In this document: piece by piece, positions 8,527-17,024 of the stretch
Position numbering within the stretch: position 1 is the stretch's first letter
Layout of the letters: each line of letters opens with the position of its first letter
Translations under genes and position numbers: made by a program
Notes under the pieces: model-generated
The model's database searches: none
The model's input: only the letters and a program-made list of their open reading frames with translations
What the model was told of the DNA's origin: nothing
Assembly: GCA_046732855.1 (NCBI GenBank)
Contig: JBKPNX010000059.1
Coordinates: 1-24,852, forward strand
Direction: 5' to 3'
Length of the DNA stretch: 24,852 nt
Origin: JBKPNX01 sp046732855
GTDB taxonomy: Bacteria; Pseudomonadota; Alphaproteobacteria; Geminicoccales; Geminicoccaceae

Positions 8527-8552
8527 CACTGCTGGATTCACCGTCAGCAGTG
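8527..8552. terminator. Stem-loop between convergent genes
   Basis: CACTGCTG (8527-8534) pairs perfectly with CAGCAGTG (8545-8552) around a 10-base loop, right after the nuclease gene stop and before the end of the opposing acetyltransferase gene. It may serve as a bidirectional terminator, although no T run follows. Confidence 0.4.
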
Positions 8553-8623
8553 CGACGTCACGCTGACCCAGCTTCTCCCACTGAATTTCTAGTGGTGCCG
8601 ACCTTACGCTTGAGTCCGGTGGC

Positions 8624-9076
8624 CTAGGCTCCGAGGCTTCGCAAGCCCAACGGCTTCAGCAAGGTGAGGTACCGGTGCCCGCGCGGATACCCTTCGACCA
8701 GGCCGACGATGGCGAAGCCGAGCTTGCGATAGAAGGCCGGACCCTGAAAATCGTGGGTTTCCACCATCATTTGCTCACACCCGCGCGCCATTGCCTCCTC
8801 CTCGACGGCGCGCATCAGCCTAGTGCCGTGGCCCTGTCCGCGCATGTCAGCCGGGACGAAGAGATAGCGGACATAACAGGTGCCGCCCCAGGTCCAGCCA
8901 TAGGCTCCGCCGACGACCCTGGCATCCGGCCCGCGGAGAAAGACGCCAAACAGCGCGCCGTCCCCGATGCCGGTGGCCTGCACGCCGAAGTCATAAAGCT
9001 GCTCCTCAAGCATGCGGGCGTCGTTTGGGCTGGGATTGGTCTCGACGACCAGGAGCGGCTCCGACTCGCCGTTCAT
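8624..9076 (-). CDS. GNAT-family N-acetyltransferase
   Basis: A 150-residue single-domain acetyltransferase that would transfer acetyl from acetyl-CoA to an unknown amine in the cytoplasm. Motif A is clear: RYLFVPADMRGQGHGTRLM, with the RGQGHG pyrophosphate loop. The FYRKLGF segment near the C-terminus is the usual motif B of small GNAT enzymes. The frame is open to 9136, but the start at 9076 (MNGESEPL) has a GGAG box about 12 bases upstream, whereas the longer form adds no recognisable domain. It converges on the CoiA-like gene and diverges from the AsmA gene. Substrate unknown. Confidence 0.88.
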   Translation of the reverse strand: MNGESEPLLVVETNPSPNDARMLEEQLYDFGVQATGIGDGALFGVFLRGPDARVVGGAYGWTWGGTCYVRYLFVPADMRGQGHGTRLMRAVEEEAMARGCEQMMVETHDFQGPAFYRKLGFAIVGLVEGYPRGHRYLTLLKPLGLRSLGA

Positions 9077-9241
9077 TCTAGTCTCCGTACTCCACAGGCG
9101 GAGGAGGTCATACGATCGCAGACGGCCCGGCATCAAGCGTCAGATCCCCTCCACTAGCAAGTCATGCGAGTCGAGGCGGGAGCGGCGCGCCGGGACCGAG
9201 AGCGCTTGGCAACGGGCGCCGCGTAAGCGAGGCTGGCGGGC

Positions 9242-12200
9242 ATGCGCGTCCTCAAGATCGCTCTGATCGCGCTCGTGGCCGCGGTCGTGCTCATCGCGGC
9301 CGCGGCCGCCGTCCTGCTCGCGACGCTCAGCGACGACAGCTACCGCCGCATCGCCTCGTATCTGTTCGAGCGCGCGACCGGGCGGACGCTGGTCGTCGAT
9401 GGCCGCTTCGCCGTCCATCGCTCGCTGCGGCCGTCGCTCGTGGTGTCCCATGCTCGCATCCCCAACCCCGCCTGGGCTTCCGCGCCGGAGCTCGCGAAGA
9501 TCGGACATTTCGAGATCGAGGTCGCGCTGTGGCCTCTCCTGTCCGGCGCCCTCGTCATCGAGCGGCTGATCCTGGAGGATGCCACCTTCGCGCTCGAGCG
9601 TCGCGCCGATGGGACGGCGAACTGGACCATGGGGGAAGGCGGTCCCGGCCCCGGGCTCGTCCCGGTGCTCGGCACGGTGCGGCTGCGCAACGTCGCCTGG
9701 GACTATCGCAACGACGCGAGCGGCGACGCGACCGCGGTGCAACTGACGCAGCTGACGCTCGAGGACACCGGCGCGGGCGGACGGCTCGATGCGCAGGGGG
9801 CGTGGGACGGGCAGTCGATCACCGCGAACGGCACGCTCGGCACCCTCGCGCAAGCGCTGCAGCCGACCGGCCCGTTCCCCCTCGATCTCACCGCTTCTCT
9901 GCCTGGACTCGCGCTCGACCTGCGCGGCACCATCGCCGAGCCGGCGGCGGGACGCGGCCTCGATCTGCGCCTCGCCGGCCGCTCCGACGACATCCGTCCT
10001 TTCCTGGAGCGACTCGACAGCAAGGCGCCGCTCGCCGGGCCGGCCGCGGGCGCGGCGACGTTGCGCGGCGACTTCGATGCGGTGCAGATCCCCGACCTGA
10101 GCCTCACCGTGGGCGATCCCCCGATAGTCGCGGTCAAGGGCGCGCTCGCGACCTGGCGCCCGGGCGCGGCGCCTCCGCTCGAGGGCATCGCGCTCGAGCT
10201 CGCGGGCTCCACCACCACGGCGGGCCTCGCGACCTGGCTGGGCCGGCCGCTGCCCGATTTCGGACCGATCGCGGGTCAGCTGAAGCTGCGCGGCACGTCC
10301 GACGCCTTGAACGTCACCGGGATCAGGTTCCAGGCGGGCGCGGCGGATGCTCCGACGCTCGGCGTCAGCGGCGACATCGCGCATCTCCAGCTGGCGCCCG
10401 GCTTTGCGGTGCGCGGGGCGGACCTGCAACTCGCTGCGGCGGCGCCCGATCTCGCGGCGCTCGGGACGATGCTCGAGGTGTCGCTGCCGCAACGCCCCTT
10501 CTCGTACACCGGCCGGCTGTCCGGCGCTTCTGATCGGTGGACGCTCTCGGGCGAGGCACAGCTTGGCGACACCCCGATTGCCCAGAGCTTCACCGGCTCG
10601 ATCACGGGCTCGCCGCAGCGGCTCGCGGGCGAGCTGTCCGTGGCATTGGCCGGCCTCGAGCTGACCGCGCGCGGCGGGATCGCCGATCTGATGAAAGGAC
10701 AGGGCCTGGACCTGCATCTGGTCGGCCATGCCGACGACGTTGCTCCCGTCCTGCGGCTGGTCGGATCGGACGCGCCGCTCCGCGGCCGGCTTGCCGCCCA
10801 GGCGACGCTCGGCGGCAGCGTCGAGGCGCTGCAGCTGACAGGTCTGCGTCTCACCCTCGACCAGGGGGGCGGCTCTACCGTGCAGACGCTGCAGGCAACC
10901 GGCCAGATCGCGCGCGTGACCCCGGCGGGCACGATGCTGCTCGACGGCATCGCGCTCGACGTGCAGGGGACCACCGCCACGGCGGTGCTCGCCGGCTGGC
11001 TGGGGCATGCCCTGCCGGATCTCGGCCCGGTGCAAGGCCGGTTCACGCTGCGCGGCTCGTCCCGAGCGGTGGCGCTCATGGATCTGCAGCTCCAGGCCGG
11101 CACCGCCCAGCATCTGCGCGTCGCCGCGACCGGCGGCATCGCGGAGATTCGCCTGGGGCCGGTCTTGGCGGTGCGGGGCACCGACCTCAGCCTCGACGCC
11201 CAGGCCCGGGACGGCGCCGCACTCGGCGCCGTGCTGGGCGCCGATCTCCCTCGCCTCGGTGCGCTGGCCTACACGGGCCGGCTTTCCGGGGAGCGCGTCA
11301 GCTGGGGACTGAAGGGCAAACTGCACGTCGGCCGGACCGTAATCGACCACGATCTCGCCGGATCGTCCGCGAACGCTCGGCCGCGGGTCTCGGGCCAACT
11401 GTCGATCCCGACCCTCTATCTCGCCGATTTCGGCTTCGGGTCGGAGGGTGCGCAGCGCGGACGGGGCGCGCCGGCCTCGCTCGGCGCCGCACTGAGGACG
11501 CTCGACGCGGTGGACCTGGCGCTCAACGTGCAGCTCGGCGAGGTCGAGGGCACGAGGCTGCCGATCGGCCGGGGCGAGATGGACCTGAGCGTGCAGGACG
11601 GCGTGCTGCGGATCGATCCGGCCCGGTTCGGCTTCGTCGCCGGCACCACCCTGGTCCGCGCCAGCGCAAACGCGCGCGCGGAGCCACCGGCGGCTGAGCT
11701 CAGCTGGAACGCCGACGACGTCCAGCTGGGCGAGGTCGTGAGCGCGATGGGTGGCACCGCGCCGGTCACCGGCGAGCTGGCGCTGCTGGCGAACCTGCAA
11801 AGCAGCGGCGACTCGCCCGAGGAACTGCTGTCGTCGCTGCGGGGCGACACCCACTTCGCGCTCCAGCGCGGCGCCGTCGACCTGAGCGTGAACCTAGCCA
11901 CCGCCGACCTCGTGACCTGGCTCCTGGCCGGCGCGCAGCGCGGGGCAAATGCGCTGCGCGGCGCCGGGGGACGGACCAGGCTCGAGTGCCTGATCGGTCG
12001 GTTCACGATCGAGCGCGGCATCGCCACGGCGCAATCGCTGCTGATGACCACGCCGCTCACGCACTCCACGGCCACGGGGACGATCAATCTGGTCGACCGG
12101 ACGATCGATCTCGTGGTGCGTTTCCGGGCGCGCCGGGCAGCCATGTTCGACCCCGCCACGACCTACCGGATCCAGGGACCGATGAGCAATCCGACGTTCG

Positions 12201-12340
12201 ACTTCAGCCCCACGGGGTTCCTCGCCCGCGCGATCGCAGGGCTGGTCCTGAAGCCATTGGACGCGCTCGGCGCCCTGTTGCCGCTGGTTTCCGATGACGG
12301 CGGCGATCCGAGCAACCCCTGCCTCAGCACGGAAGGCTGA
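9242..12340 (+). CDS. AsmA-family membrane-anchored protein with an internal duplication
   Basis: A 1032-residue AsmA/AsmA-like protein. An N-terminal anchor helix (about 5-27) is followed by the conserved AsmA start: RATGRTLVVDGRF, the IPNPAWASAPELAKIG strand and VALWPLLSGALVIERL. The long middle is composed of short amphipathic beta strands, as in bridge-like AsmA, YhdP and TamB proteins that lie in the periplasm and are thought to move or organise phospholipids between the membranes. The C-terminal region (about 830-1000) shows the typical LLSSLRGDTHFALQRGAVD and STATGTINLVDRTIDL segments. Residues about 229-477 and 478-722 are repeats of one another, explaining the extra length over roughly 600-residue AsmA proteins. 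The start at 9242 directly precedes the anchor. No neighbour suggests a specific partner. Confidence 0.9.
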   Translation: MRVLKIALIALVAAVVLIAAAAAVLLATLSDDSYRRIASYLFERATGRTLVVDGRFAVHRSLRPSLVVSHARIPNPAWASAPELAKIGHFEIEVALWPLLSGALVIERLILEDATFALERRADGTANWTMGEGGPGPGLVPVLGTVRLRNVAWDYRNDASGDATAVQLTQLTLEDTGAGGRLDAQGAWDGQSITANGTLGTLAQALQPTGPFPLDLTASLPGLALDLRGTIAEPAAGRGLDLRLAGRSDDIRPFLERLDSKAPLAGPAAGAATLRGDFDAVQIPDLSLTVGDPPIVAVKGALATWRPGAAPPLEGIALELAGSTTTAGLATWLGRPLPDFGPIAGQLKLRGTSDALNVTGIRFQAGAADAPTLGVSGDIAHLQLAPGFAVRGADLQLAAAAPDLAALGTMLEVSLPQRPFSYTGRLSGASDRWTLSGEAQLGDTPIAQSFTGSITGSPQRLAGELSVALAGLELTARGGIADLMKGQGLDLHLVGHADDVAPVLRLVGSDAPLRGRLAAQATLGGSVEALQLTGLRLTLDQGGGSTVQTLQATGQIARVTPAGTMLLDGIALDVQGTTATAVLAGWLGHALPDLGPVQGRFTLRGSSRAVALMDLQLQAGTAQHLRVAATGGIAEIRLGPVLAVRGTDLSLDAQARDGAALGAVLGADLPRLGALAYTGRLSGERVSWGLKGKLHVGRTVIDHDLAGSSANARPRVSGQLSIPTLYLADFGFGSEGAQRGRGAPASLGAALRTLDAVDLALNVQLGEVEGTRLPIGRGEMDLSVQDGVLRIDPARFGFVAGTTLVRASANARAEPPAAELSWNADDVQLGEVVSAMGGTAPVTGELALLANLQSSGDSPEELLSSLRGDTHFALQRGAVDLSVNLATADLVTWLLAGAQRGANALRGAGGRTRLECLIGRFTIERGIATAQSLLMTTPLTHSTATGTINLVDRTIDLVVRFRARRAAMFDPATTYRIQGPMSNPTFDFSPTGFLARAIAGLVLKPLDALGALLPLVSDDGGDPSNPCLSTEG

Positions 12341-12880
12341 GGCCGCCCAGGCGGGAGCCCGGTCCAAGCGGCCGGGGAACGAGCCCGCTTCGGGCGGCGG
12401 CCCGGTGCGAGCCGATTTCTGGCGGCGGCCCGAGCCGACTTCGGGCGACGGCCGGGACACGAGCCCACCTCGGGCGGCCGGGGCACGAGCCGACTTCGGG
12501 CGGCCATCCTGACCGCGCCGTAACCGATGACAGATGCCGATCGGGCAGCTTGACTTCACCACCGCGCCTGGAGCCTGACTCGCCTCAGGCAGGGAGCGAT
12601 ACCTGCAATCCGGCAGTAAGAGGCGCTGCGCCGGGATGCGGTCACCATCGCCGCGGCCGCCGGCGCTATTCGTCCGGGCGAAGCTCCAGGCGGTCGGGGC
12701 GCGCGACTGCCTGACGATCGGGCACTGCTCCGCAGCGCGAGTTCTCGTTCCCGTTCTTCCTCCGTGGGGCGCCTATCGGCGCCTCGGCGTGCCGCGCTCT
12801 CGGCGCGCGCGGCATCTGTCGGCTGGCCGGGAGGGAAAGGCCGGTCGGCCCTTCGGCCGTGCGGCGCACTGCGTCGGGCG
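12341..12880. other. 540-base intergenic stretch between convergent genes
   Basis: This holds the degenerate tandem repeat described separately, then GC-rich sequence with no gene I can support. Long open frames here are shadow frames with arginine/alanine-rich translations. Confidence 0.5.
12368..12510. repeat. Degenerate GC-rich tandem repeat, five units plus a partial
   Basis: Units start at 12368, 12394, 12422, 12445 and 12474, with lengths 26, 28, 23, 29 and 26. A sixth begins at 12500. Each opens with GCGGC or GCGAC, contains CGAGCC, and most close with a TTCGG or CTCGG. Unit lengths are not multiples of three, so this is not a coding repeat. Confidence 0.7.
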
Positions 12881-13780
12881 CTACGCCTGCGGGCCGATCG
12901 CCACGCCATTGATCTTGCCCAGCGCGCGGGCGAGCGCCGGCACGTAGCTCTCGCCCTCGCCCTGGGCGGCGGCCAGCGTGAAGATCTGGTGCACCGCCTC
13001 GCCGAGGAACGCGGTGCTGCCTACCGCCTCGGCGAGATGGGTGTAGTAGCGCACGTCCTTCTGGCCGTTCTTGAGCTTGAACACCATGCCGCTGTCGCCG
13101 CGCAGCACCCACGGCATGAAGCGCTGGAACACGCTCGAGTTGGCGCCGCCGGCGCTGACCACCTCGAACATGGTGGCGAGATCGACGCCGGCCTTGGCCG
13201 CCGTGGTCACCGCCTCGGCGACCAGCGCTGCGATGCCCTGGCTGAGGAAATTGTTGATCAGCTTGAGCGTGTGCCCGGAACCGACCGGCCCGATGTGGAA
13301 CACGTTCTCGGAGAACGTCTCGAGCACCGGGCGGATTGCGGCGAGCGTGGCGGCGTCCGCGCCGACCAGGGTATTGAGCCGGCCGGCCTCGGCGTCCTTC
13401 GGCGAGCGGGTCAGCGGCGCATCGGCGAAGCGCACGTTTTCGGCCGCCAACGCCTTCGCCACGCGCTCGGTCGACGCGGGCTCGGCGGTGGTGCAGTCGA
13501 CCACGATCAGACCGTCGTGCGCTCCGGCCAGAATGCCGTTCTCGCCGAACACGCACAGCTCGACCTCGGCGGACGACGGCACGCACAGGATCGCGAGGTC
13601 GCTCGCCCGCGCGAGTTCGCCCGGGCTCTGCGCCTCGCTCGCGCCGCGGCGCAGCAGGTCCTCGATCGGTGCCCGGTTGCGGTGAGCGAGCACGCTGAGC
13701 CGATAACCTTTCTCGACGATGTTCTTGGCTATCCCGTGGCCCATCAGGCCCGCGCCGATGAAACCGATGCGCTGCGCCAT
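12881..13780 (-). CDS. NAD(P)-dependent beta-hydroxyacid dehydrogenase (3-hydroxyisobutyrate dehydrogenase family)
   Basis: A 299-residue cytoplasmic oxidoreductase of the 6-phosphogluconate/3-hydroxyisobutyrate dehydrogenase superfamily. The Rossmann loop GFIGAGLMGHGIA is at residues 6-18. DAPLTRSPKDAEAGRL (about 120-135) stands in for the usual substrate-binding DAPVSGG segment, and catalytic Lys173 with Asn177 sits in GSGHTLKLINNFLSQG. The altered substrate loop (TRSP instead of SGG) suggests a substrate other than hydroxyisobutyrate. An AGAGGGG ribosome site precedes the start. It lies on the same strand as the dihydropyrimidinase gene, about 740 bases downstream of it with a broken gene between, so a shared pathway is only a possibility. 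Substrate unknown. Confidence 0.88.
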   Translation of the reverse strand: MAQRIGFIGAGLMGHGIAKNIVEKGYRLSVLAHRNRAPIEDLLRRGASEAQSPGELARASDLAILCVPSSAEVELCVFGENGILAGAHDGLIVVDCTTAEPASTERVAKALAAENVRFADAPLTRSPKDAEAGRLNTLVGADAATLAAIRPVLETFSENVFHIGPVGSGHTLKLINNFLSQGIAALVAEAVTTAAKAGVDLATMFEVVSAGGANSSVFQRFMPWVLRGDSGMVFKLKNGQKDVRYYTHLAEAVGSTAFLGEAVHQIFTLAAAQGEGESYVPALARALGKINGVAIGPQA

Positions 13781-13884
13781 GTCCCCTCTCCCGCTATGGC
13801 TGGTCCCAACGGAGCTCGTCGCGCCCCGGTCGCCTCTGTAGGGGGCGCCTCATCGCAGCACGACTCGCGCCGATCCGCGAAGGT

Positions 13885-14145
13885 TCAGCAGCCGCTGTCC
13901 TCGCAGATCTCATCGAAATCAGCTGCACGCCGAATGGCCGGCAGGGCGATGCCATCCGGACACGCCAGGACCTCCAGCGACCCGCGGGGGTCTCCCGTCT
14001 GTAGCATTCGACACGCGCGCATCCGGCGCGATCAGCACATAGTGCTGAAGCGAGTTCAAGTCCCGACCCACTTGGCGCGGCGGAGGAGATCCTCGATCGA
14101 GCGGGACAGCACCTCGATCTTTCACTGCCCACCAACCACAAAGAT
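13885..14145 (-). pseudogene. Decayed Uma2/DUF820-family nuclease gene (C-terminal part)
   Basis: Three frames on the minus strand must be joined to read a Uma2-like C-terminal half. The pieces are IEVLSRS, then LNSLQHYVLIAPDAR, then RVECYRRETPAGRW, then EVLACPDGIALPAI followed by RRAADFDEICEDSGC and a TGA at 13885-13887. Each join is explained by single-base indels near 14060-14068, 14011-14020 and 13971-13980. These pieces match the family's pattern of VEVLSPST, a Y-V-L strand, VEVYRR, and a C-terminal LPAI...ADFDEIY. Uma2 proteins adopt a restriction-endonuclease-like fold. The N-terminal half, including the first catalytic region, was not found upstream to 14520. This copy cannot make a functional protein. 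Confidence 0.6.
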
Positions 14146-14522
14146 CATGTTCAAACTGCCATCGCAGCGAGTCATGGGGAATCCTGCGCTAGGTCGGAGC
14201 CTCAAAAAAGTGACATCCGCGCTGGCTACGCTGCCAGAGATGCTCGAGGCGCAAGCCGAGGTGCTGGTCATCTGGCACATATTTCACGCGGGGAGATAAG
14301 GCAGATGCTTAGCTAGGGAAGAGCGACGAAATCCGGTCTCGTACGGATGGGCGTTGAGAGATCTGCGCTCGAGACTGGAACGCCTCGGCAAGAGGCGATA
14401 TCGCACACGCTCTGGTCCACCCTGCGAAACGCAGAATCGCTCGAGATCCTTCACCGGAAGCCCAACGAAGCAGTGCAACCCGCTCATCCTGAACCATCCA
14501 TCTCGCCAGTGTCGCCCCGGGC
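14146..14522. other. Gene-free stretch upstream of the Uma2 remnant
   Basis: About 375 bases with patchy lower G+C (for example around 14200-14215) and no gene I can support. Open frames on both strands lack family features. The region may hold the scrambled missing half of the Uma2 gene, but I could not read it. Confidence 0.4.
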
Positions 14523-15932
14523 TCACAGCCGGCCGCTCTCGCCGCGCTTCAGGAACTCGCCCATGCCCTCGCGGCCGAGCCAGCGCTCGCCGTCCACGAT
14601 CAGCTGGCCGCGCAGGAAGGTCTTCTTGACCCGGCCCTGCACCTCGAAGCCCTCGAACAGCGAATAGTCGACACGGCTGTGCTGCTCAGCCGCGCGGATC
14701 GTCCAGCGCTCGTCCGGATCGAACAGCACGATGTCGGCATCCGAGCCTGGCGCGATCGTGCCCTTCTTCGGATAGATGCCGAACAGCTTGGCCGGATTGG
14801 TCGCCACCAGCTCGACGAACCGGCTCCGCGACATGCCTCGTTTCCTGACTGCGCCGTCGAAGAACACCGGGATGCGGTGCTCGATGCCGGGGCCGCCGTT
14901 CGGGATCTTGTGAAAGCCCTCGCGCTCGCCCTGACGCTTGGAAAACTTCATGCCGTAGGGCTGCTCGGCGTAGCAGAACGGGCAGTGGTCGGTCGACACC
15001 GCCGACAGATCGCCCCGCCACAGGCCGCGCCAGATCTCGTCCAGATGCTCTCTCGAGCGCAGCGGCGGGGTGAACACGTATTTCGCGCCCTCGAAGCCCG
15101 GCCGCTCCAGCTCGTCGCTGGTCAGGAACAGATACTGCGTGCAGGTCTCGCCGTGGACCAGATCCGAGCGGTCGCGCGCCGCGGCGATCGCGTGCAGCGC
15201 CTGGGCGCAGGTGACGTGCACCACGTACAGCGGCGCGCCGGCGTACTCGGCAAGCGTGATCGCGCGCGCGGTCGCCTCGCCCTCGAGCTCGGGCGGCCGG
15301 GTCAGATAATGGTATTTCGGCGCCGTGTTGCCGGCGGCGACCGCCTCCTGGACGAGGACGTTGATCGCGTAGCCGTTCTCGGCGTGCACGCAGACCACGG
15401 CGCCGTGCTTGGCCGCCTCGCGCATCACGTAGAAGCACACGCCGTCGTCGACCATCAGCACGTTCGGATACGCCATGAACAGCTTGAAGCTGGTCACCCC
15501 CTCGTCGCGCGCAAGCGTGCGCAGGTCGGCGAGCGCCTGCGGGAATGGATCGAGGATGATCATGTGTGCGCCGACATCGACGCAGCGGCTCGCGCAGCGC
15601 GCGTGCCAGTCCGCGAGGCCGTCCAGCGGGCTCTTGCCGTGGCTCTGGTTGGCGAAATCGATCACCGAGGTGGTGCCGCCGAACGCCGCCGCCATGGTGC
15701 CCGTCCCAAAGGTGTCGACCGTGCGCGCGGCGCCGAACTCCCAGTCCAGATGGGTGTGCACGTCGACCGCCCCGGGCATGACCAGGAGCCCGCCGGCGTC
15801 GTGCACCTCGAGGCCGCCGCCCGCCGGCAGATCGCGCCCGACGGTCGCGACCTTGCCGCCCTCGATCAGGATGTCGCCTTCGTACTCGCCCTCGGCGGTG
15901 ACGATCCGCCCGCCCTTAATCAGCGTCGCCAT
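14523..15932 (-). CDS. hydA: Dihydropyrimidinase / D-hydantoinase
   Basis: A 469-residue cyclic amidohydrolase that opens dihydropyrimidine or hydantoin rings in the cytoplasm. The two-zinc site is complete: His59 and His61 in VDVHTHLDW, the carbamylated Lys150 in TSFKLFMAY, His183 in CVHAENG, His239 in YVVHVTC and Asp315 in VSTDHCPF. Tyr155, next to the lysine, is the usual oxyanion residue. Length matches the family (about 460-485). A strong GGGGGAGG ribosome site lies just before the ATG at 15932. None of the usual partners of the reductive pyrimidine pathway (preTA-type reductase, beta-ureidopropionase, transporter) is adjacent; the neighbours are a divergent EamA exporter and, past a broken gene, a hydroxyacid dehydrogenase. 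Physiological substrate is therefore open. Confidence 0.94.
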   Translation of the reverse strand: MATLIKGGRIVTAEGEYEGDILIEGGKVATVGRDLPAGGGLEVHDAGGLLVMPGAVDVHTHLDWEFGAARTVDTFGTGTMAAAFGGTTSVIDFANQSHGKSPLDGLADWHARCASRCVDVGAHMIILDPFPQALADLRTLARDEGVTSFKLFMAYPNVLMVDDGVCFYVMREAAKHGAVVCVHAENGYAINVLVQEAVAAGNTAPKYHYLTRPPELEGEATARAITLAEYAGAPLYVVHVTCAQALHAIAAARDRSDLVHGETCTQYLFLTSDELERPGFEGAKYVFTPPLRSREHLDEIWRGLWRGDLSAVSTDHCPFCYAEQPYGMKFSKRQGEREGFHKIPNGGPGIEHRIPVFFDGAVRKRGMSRSRFVELVATNPAKLFGIYPKKGTIAPGSDADIVLFDPDERWTIRAAEQHSRVDYSLFEGFEVQGRVKKTFLRGQLIVDGERWLGREGMGEFLKRGESGRL

Positions 15933-16040
15933 GTTCGCCTCCCCCGCTGTCCGGTGACTGGAGACTACGGCGCGGCGGGGCCGAGGTGAAGATCGGGATC
16001 GCTATGGACAAGGGCGGCGCGCCCGACTTCTATCGTGGCC

Positions 16041-17024
16041 ATGGACCAGGCCTCGCCGTCGCGCCGCCCTCTGGTTGCCGAGCCTGCGATCGGCGCCGCC
16101 CGCTTCGCGCCGCAGATCGGCGCGGGCGTCGAGCGGGACTATGCCCGGGGCGTCGTGCTGGTGGCGCTCGCCGGCGTGTTCTGGAGCATCGGCGGTCTGC
16201 TGGTCCGCATGATCGAGGCGGCGAGCGGCTGGCAAATCGTGCTGTTCCGTTCGCTCGCGCTCGCGCTCACCCTGACCGTGATCATCGGGCTGCGTCACCG
16301 CGGCCGCCTGATCCACGCCTTCCGCGGCGCCGGCGCGAATGGCGTCGCCGCCGCCGGCGCGCTCGCGGGCGGTTTCATCGCGTTCGTCCTTTCGTTGCAG
16401 CAGACCTCGGTCGCGAACGCCACGTTCATGCTCGGCGCTTCGCCGTTTTTCGCGGCGCTGCTCGGCAGGTGGCTGCTCGGCGAGGCGATCCGCCGGGCGA
16501 CCGTGCTCGCGATCGCAGCGGCGCTCCTGGGCATTCTGATCATGGTCGGGGGCAGCCTCGCTGTCGGCACGATCCGGGGCAACCTCCTCGCGCTCGGCGC
16601 CAGCATGAGCTTTGCCATCTTCAGCGTGCTGCTGCGCCGGGGCGGCGAGCGGGACATGCTGCCCTGCGTGGCGATCGCCGGCGCGCTTGCCGCGCTCTGC
16701 GCGCTGCCGGTGGTGCTCGCGGGCGCGCCGTCGCTCGGCCGCGCGCTGTTGCTGGGCCCGCGTGACTTCGCGCTCTGCGCGGTCATGGGCGCGGTCCAGG
16801 TCGGCGGCGGGCTGACCGTGTTCACGCTCGGCGCCCGCCACGTTCCCGTCGCGGAGCTCATGCTGCTGTCGCTCACGGAGCTCGCGCTCGCGCCGATCTG
16901 GGTCTGGCTCGCGGTCGGCGAAGTCCCGAGCGGCTCGACGCTGCTCGGCGGCGCGATCATCATCGGCGCGATCACTTACCAAGCCCTGTCCGGCACCCGC
17001 CGCCGCCCTCTGCCCATGGTCTGA
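16041..17024 (+). CDS. EamA/DMT-superfamily transporter
   Basis: A roughly 327-residue integral membrane protein with ten predicted helices arranged as two EamA repeats of five, separated near residue 165. The N-terminal 35 residues are soluble. The first repeat contains ALAGVFWSIGGLLVR and the TSVANATFMLGASPFFAALLG strand-turn; the second contains LLALGASMSFAIFSVLLRR and the ELALAPIWVWLAVGE helix ending in the family's glutamate. Such proteins export metabolites, often amino acids or purine-like compounds, by proton exchange. The ATG at 16041 is used; a GTG two codons earlier (16035) is equally possible because no clear ribosome site is visible. The gene diverges from the dihydropyrimidinase across about 100 bases, so co-regulation is possible. 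Substrate unknown. Confidence 0.9.
   Translation: MDQASPSRRPLVAEPAIGAARFAPQIGAGVERDYARGVVLVALAGVFWSIGGLLVRMIEAASGWQIVLFRSLALALTLTVIIGLRHRGRLIHAFRGAGANGVAAAGALAGGFIAFVLSLQQTSVANATFMLGASPFFAALLGRWLLGEAIRRATVLAIAAALLGILIMVGGSLAVGTIRGNLLALGASMSFAIFSVLLRRGGERDMLPCVAIAGALAALCALPVVLAGAPSLGRALLLGPRDFALCAVMGAVQVGGGLTVFTLGARHVPVAELMLLSLTELALAPIWVWLAVGEVPSGSTLLGGAIIIGAITYQALSGTRRRPLPMV

Noticed and set aside
9140..11854. 904-codon minus-strand frame opposite the AsmA gene
   Set aside because: Mirror frame of a high-GC gene. The plus-strand frame has a membrane anchor and AsmA motifs; this one has none.
12368..12510. The tandem repeat as a CRISPR array
   Set aside because: Units abut without unique spacers and are degenerate, and no cas gene is in the window.
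12764..14299. 511-codon plus-strand frame across the dehydrogenase gene and Uma2 remnant
   Set aside because: It overlaps a clear minus-strand dehydrogenase and its translation lacks any family signal.
14679..15989. 436-codon plus-strand frame opposite the dihydropyrimidinase
   Set aside because: Shadow frame; the minus strand carries all zinc ligands of the hydrolase.
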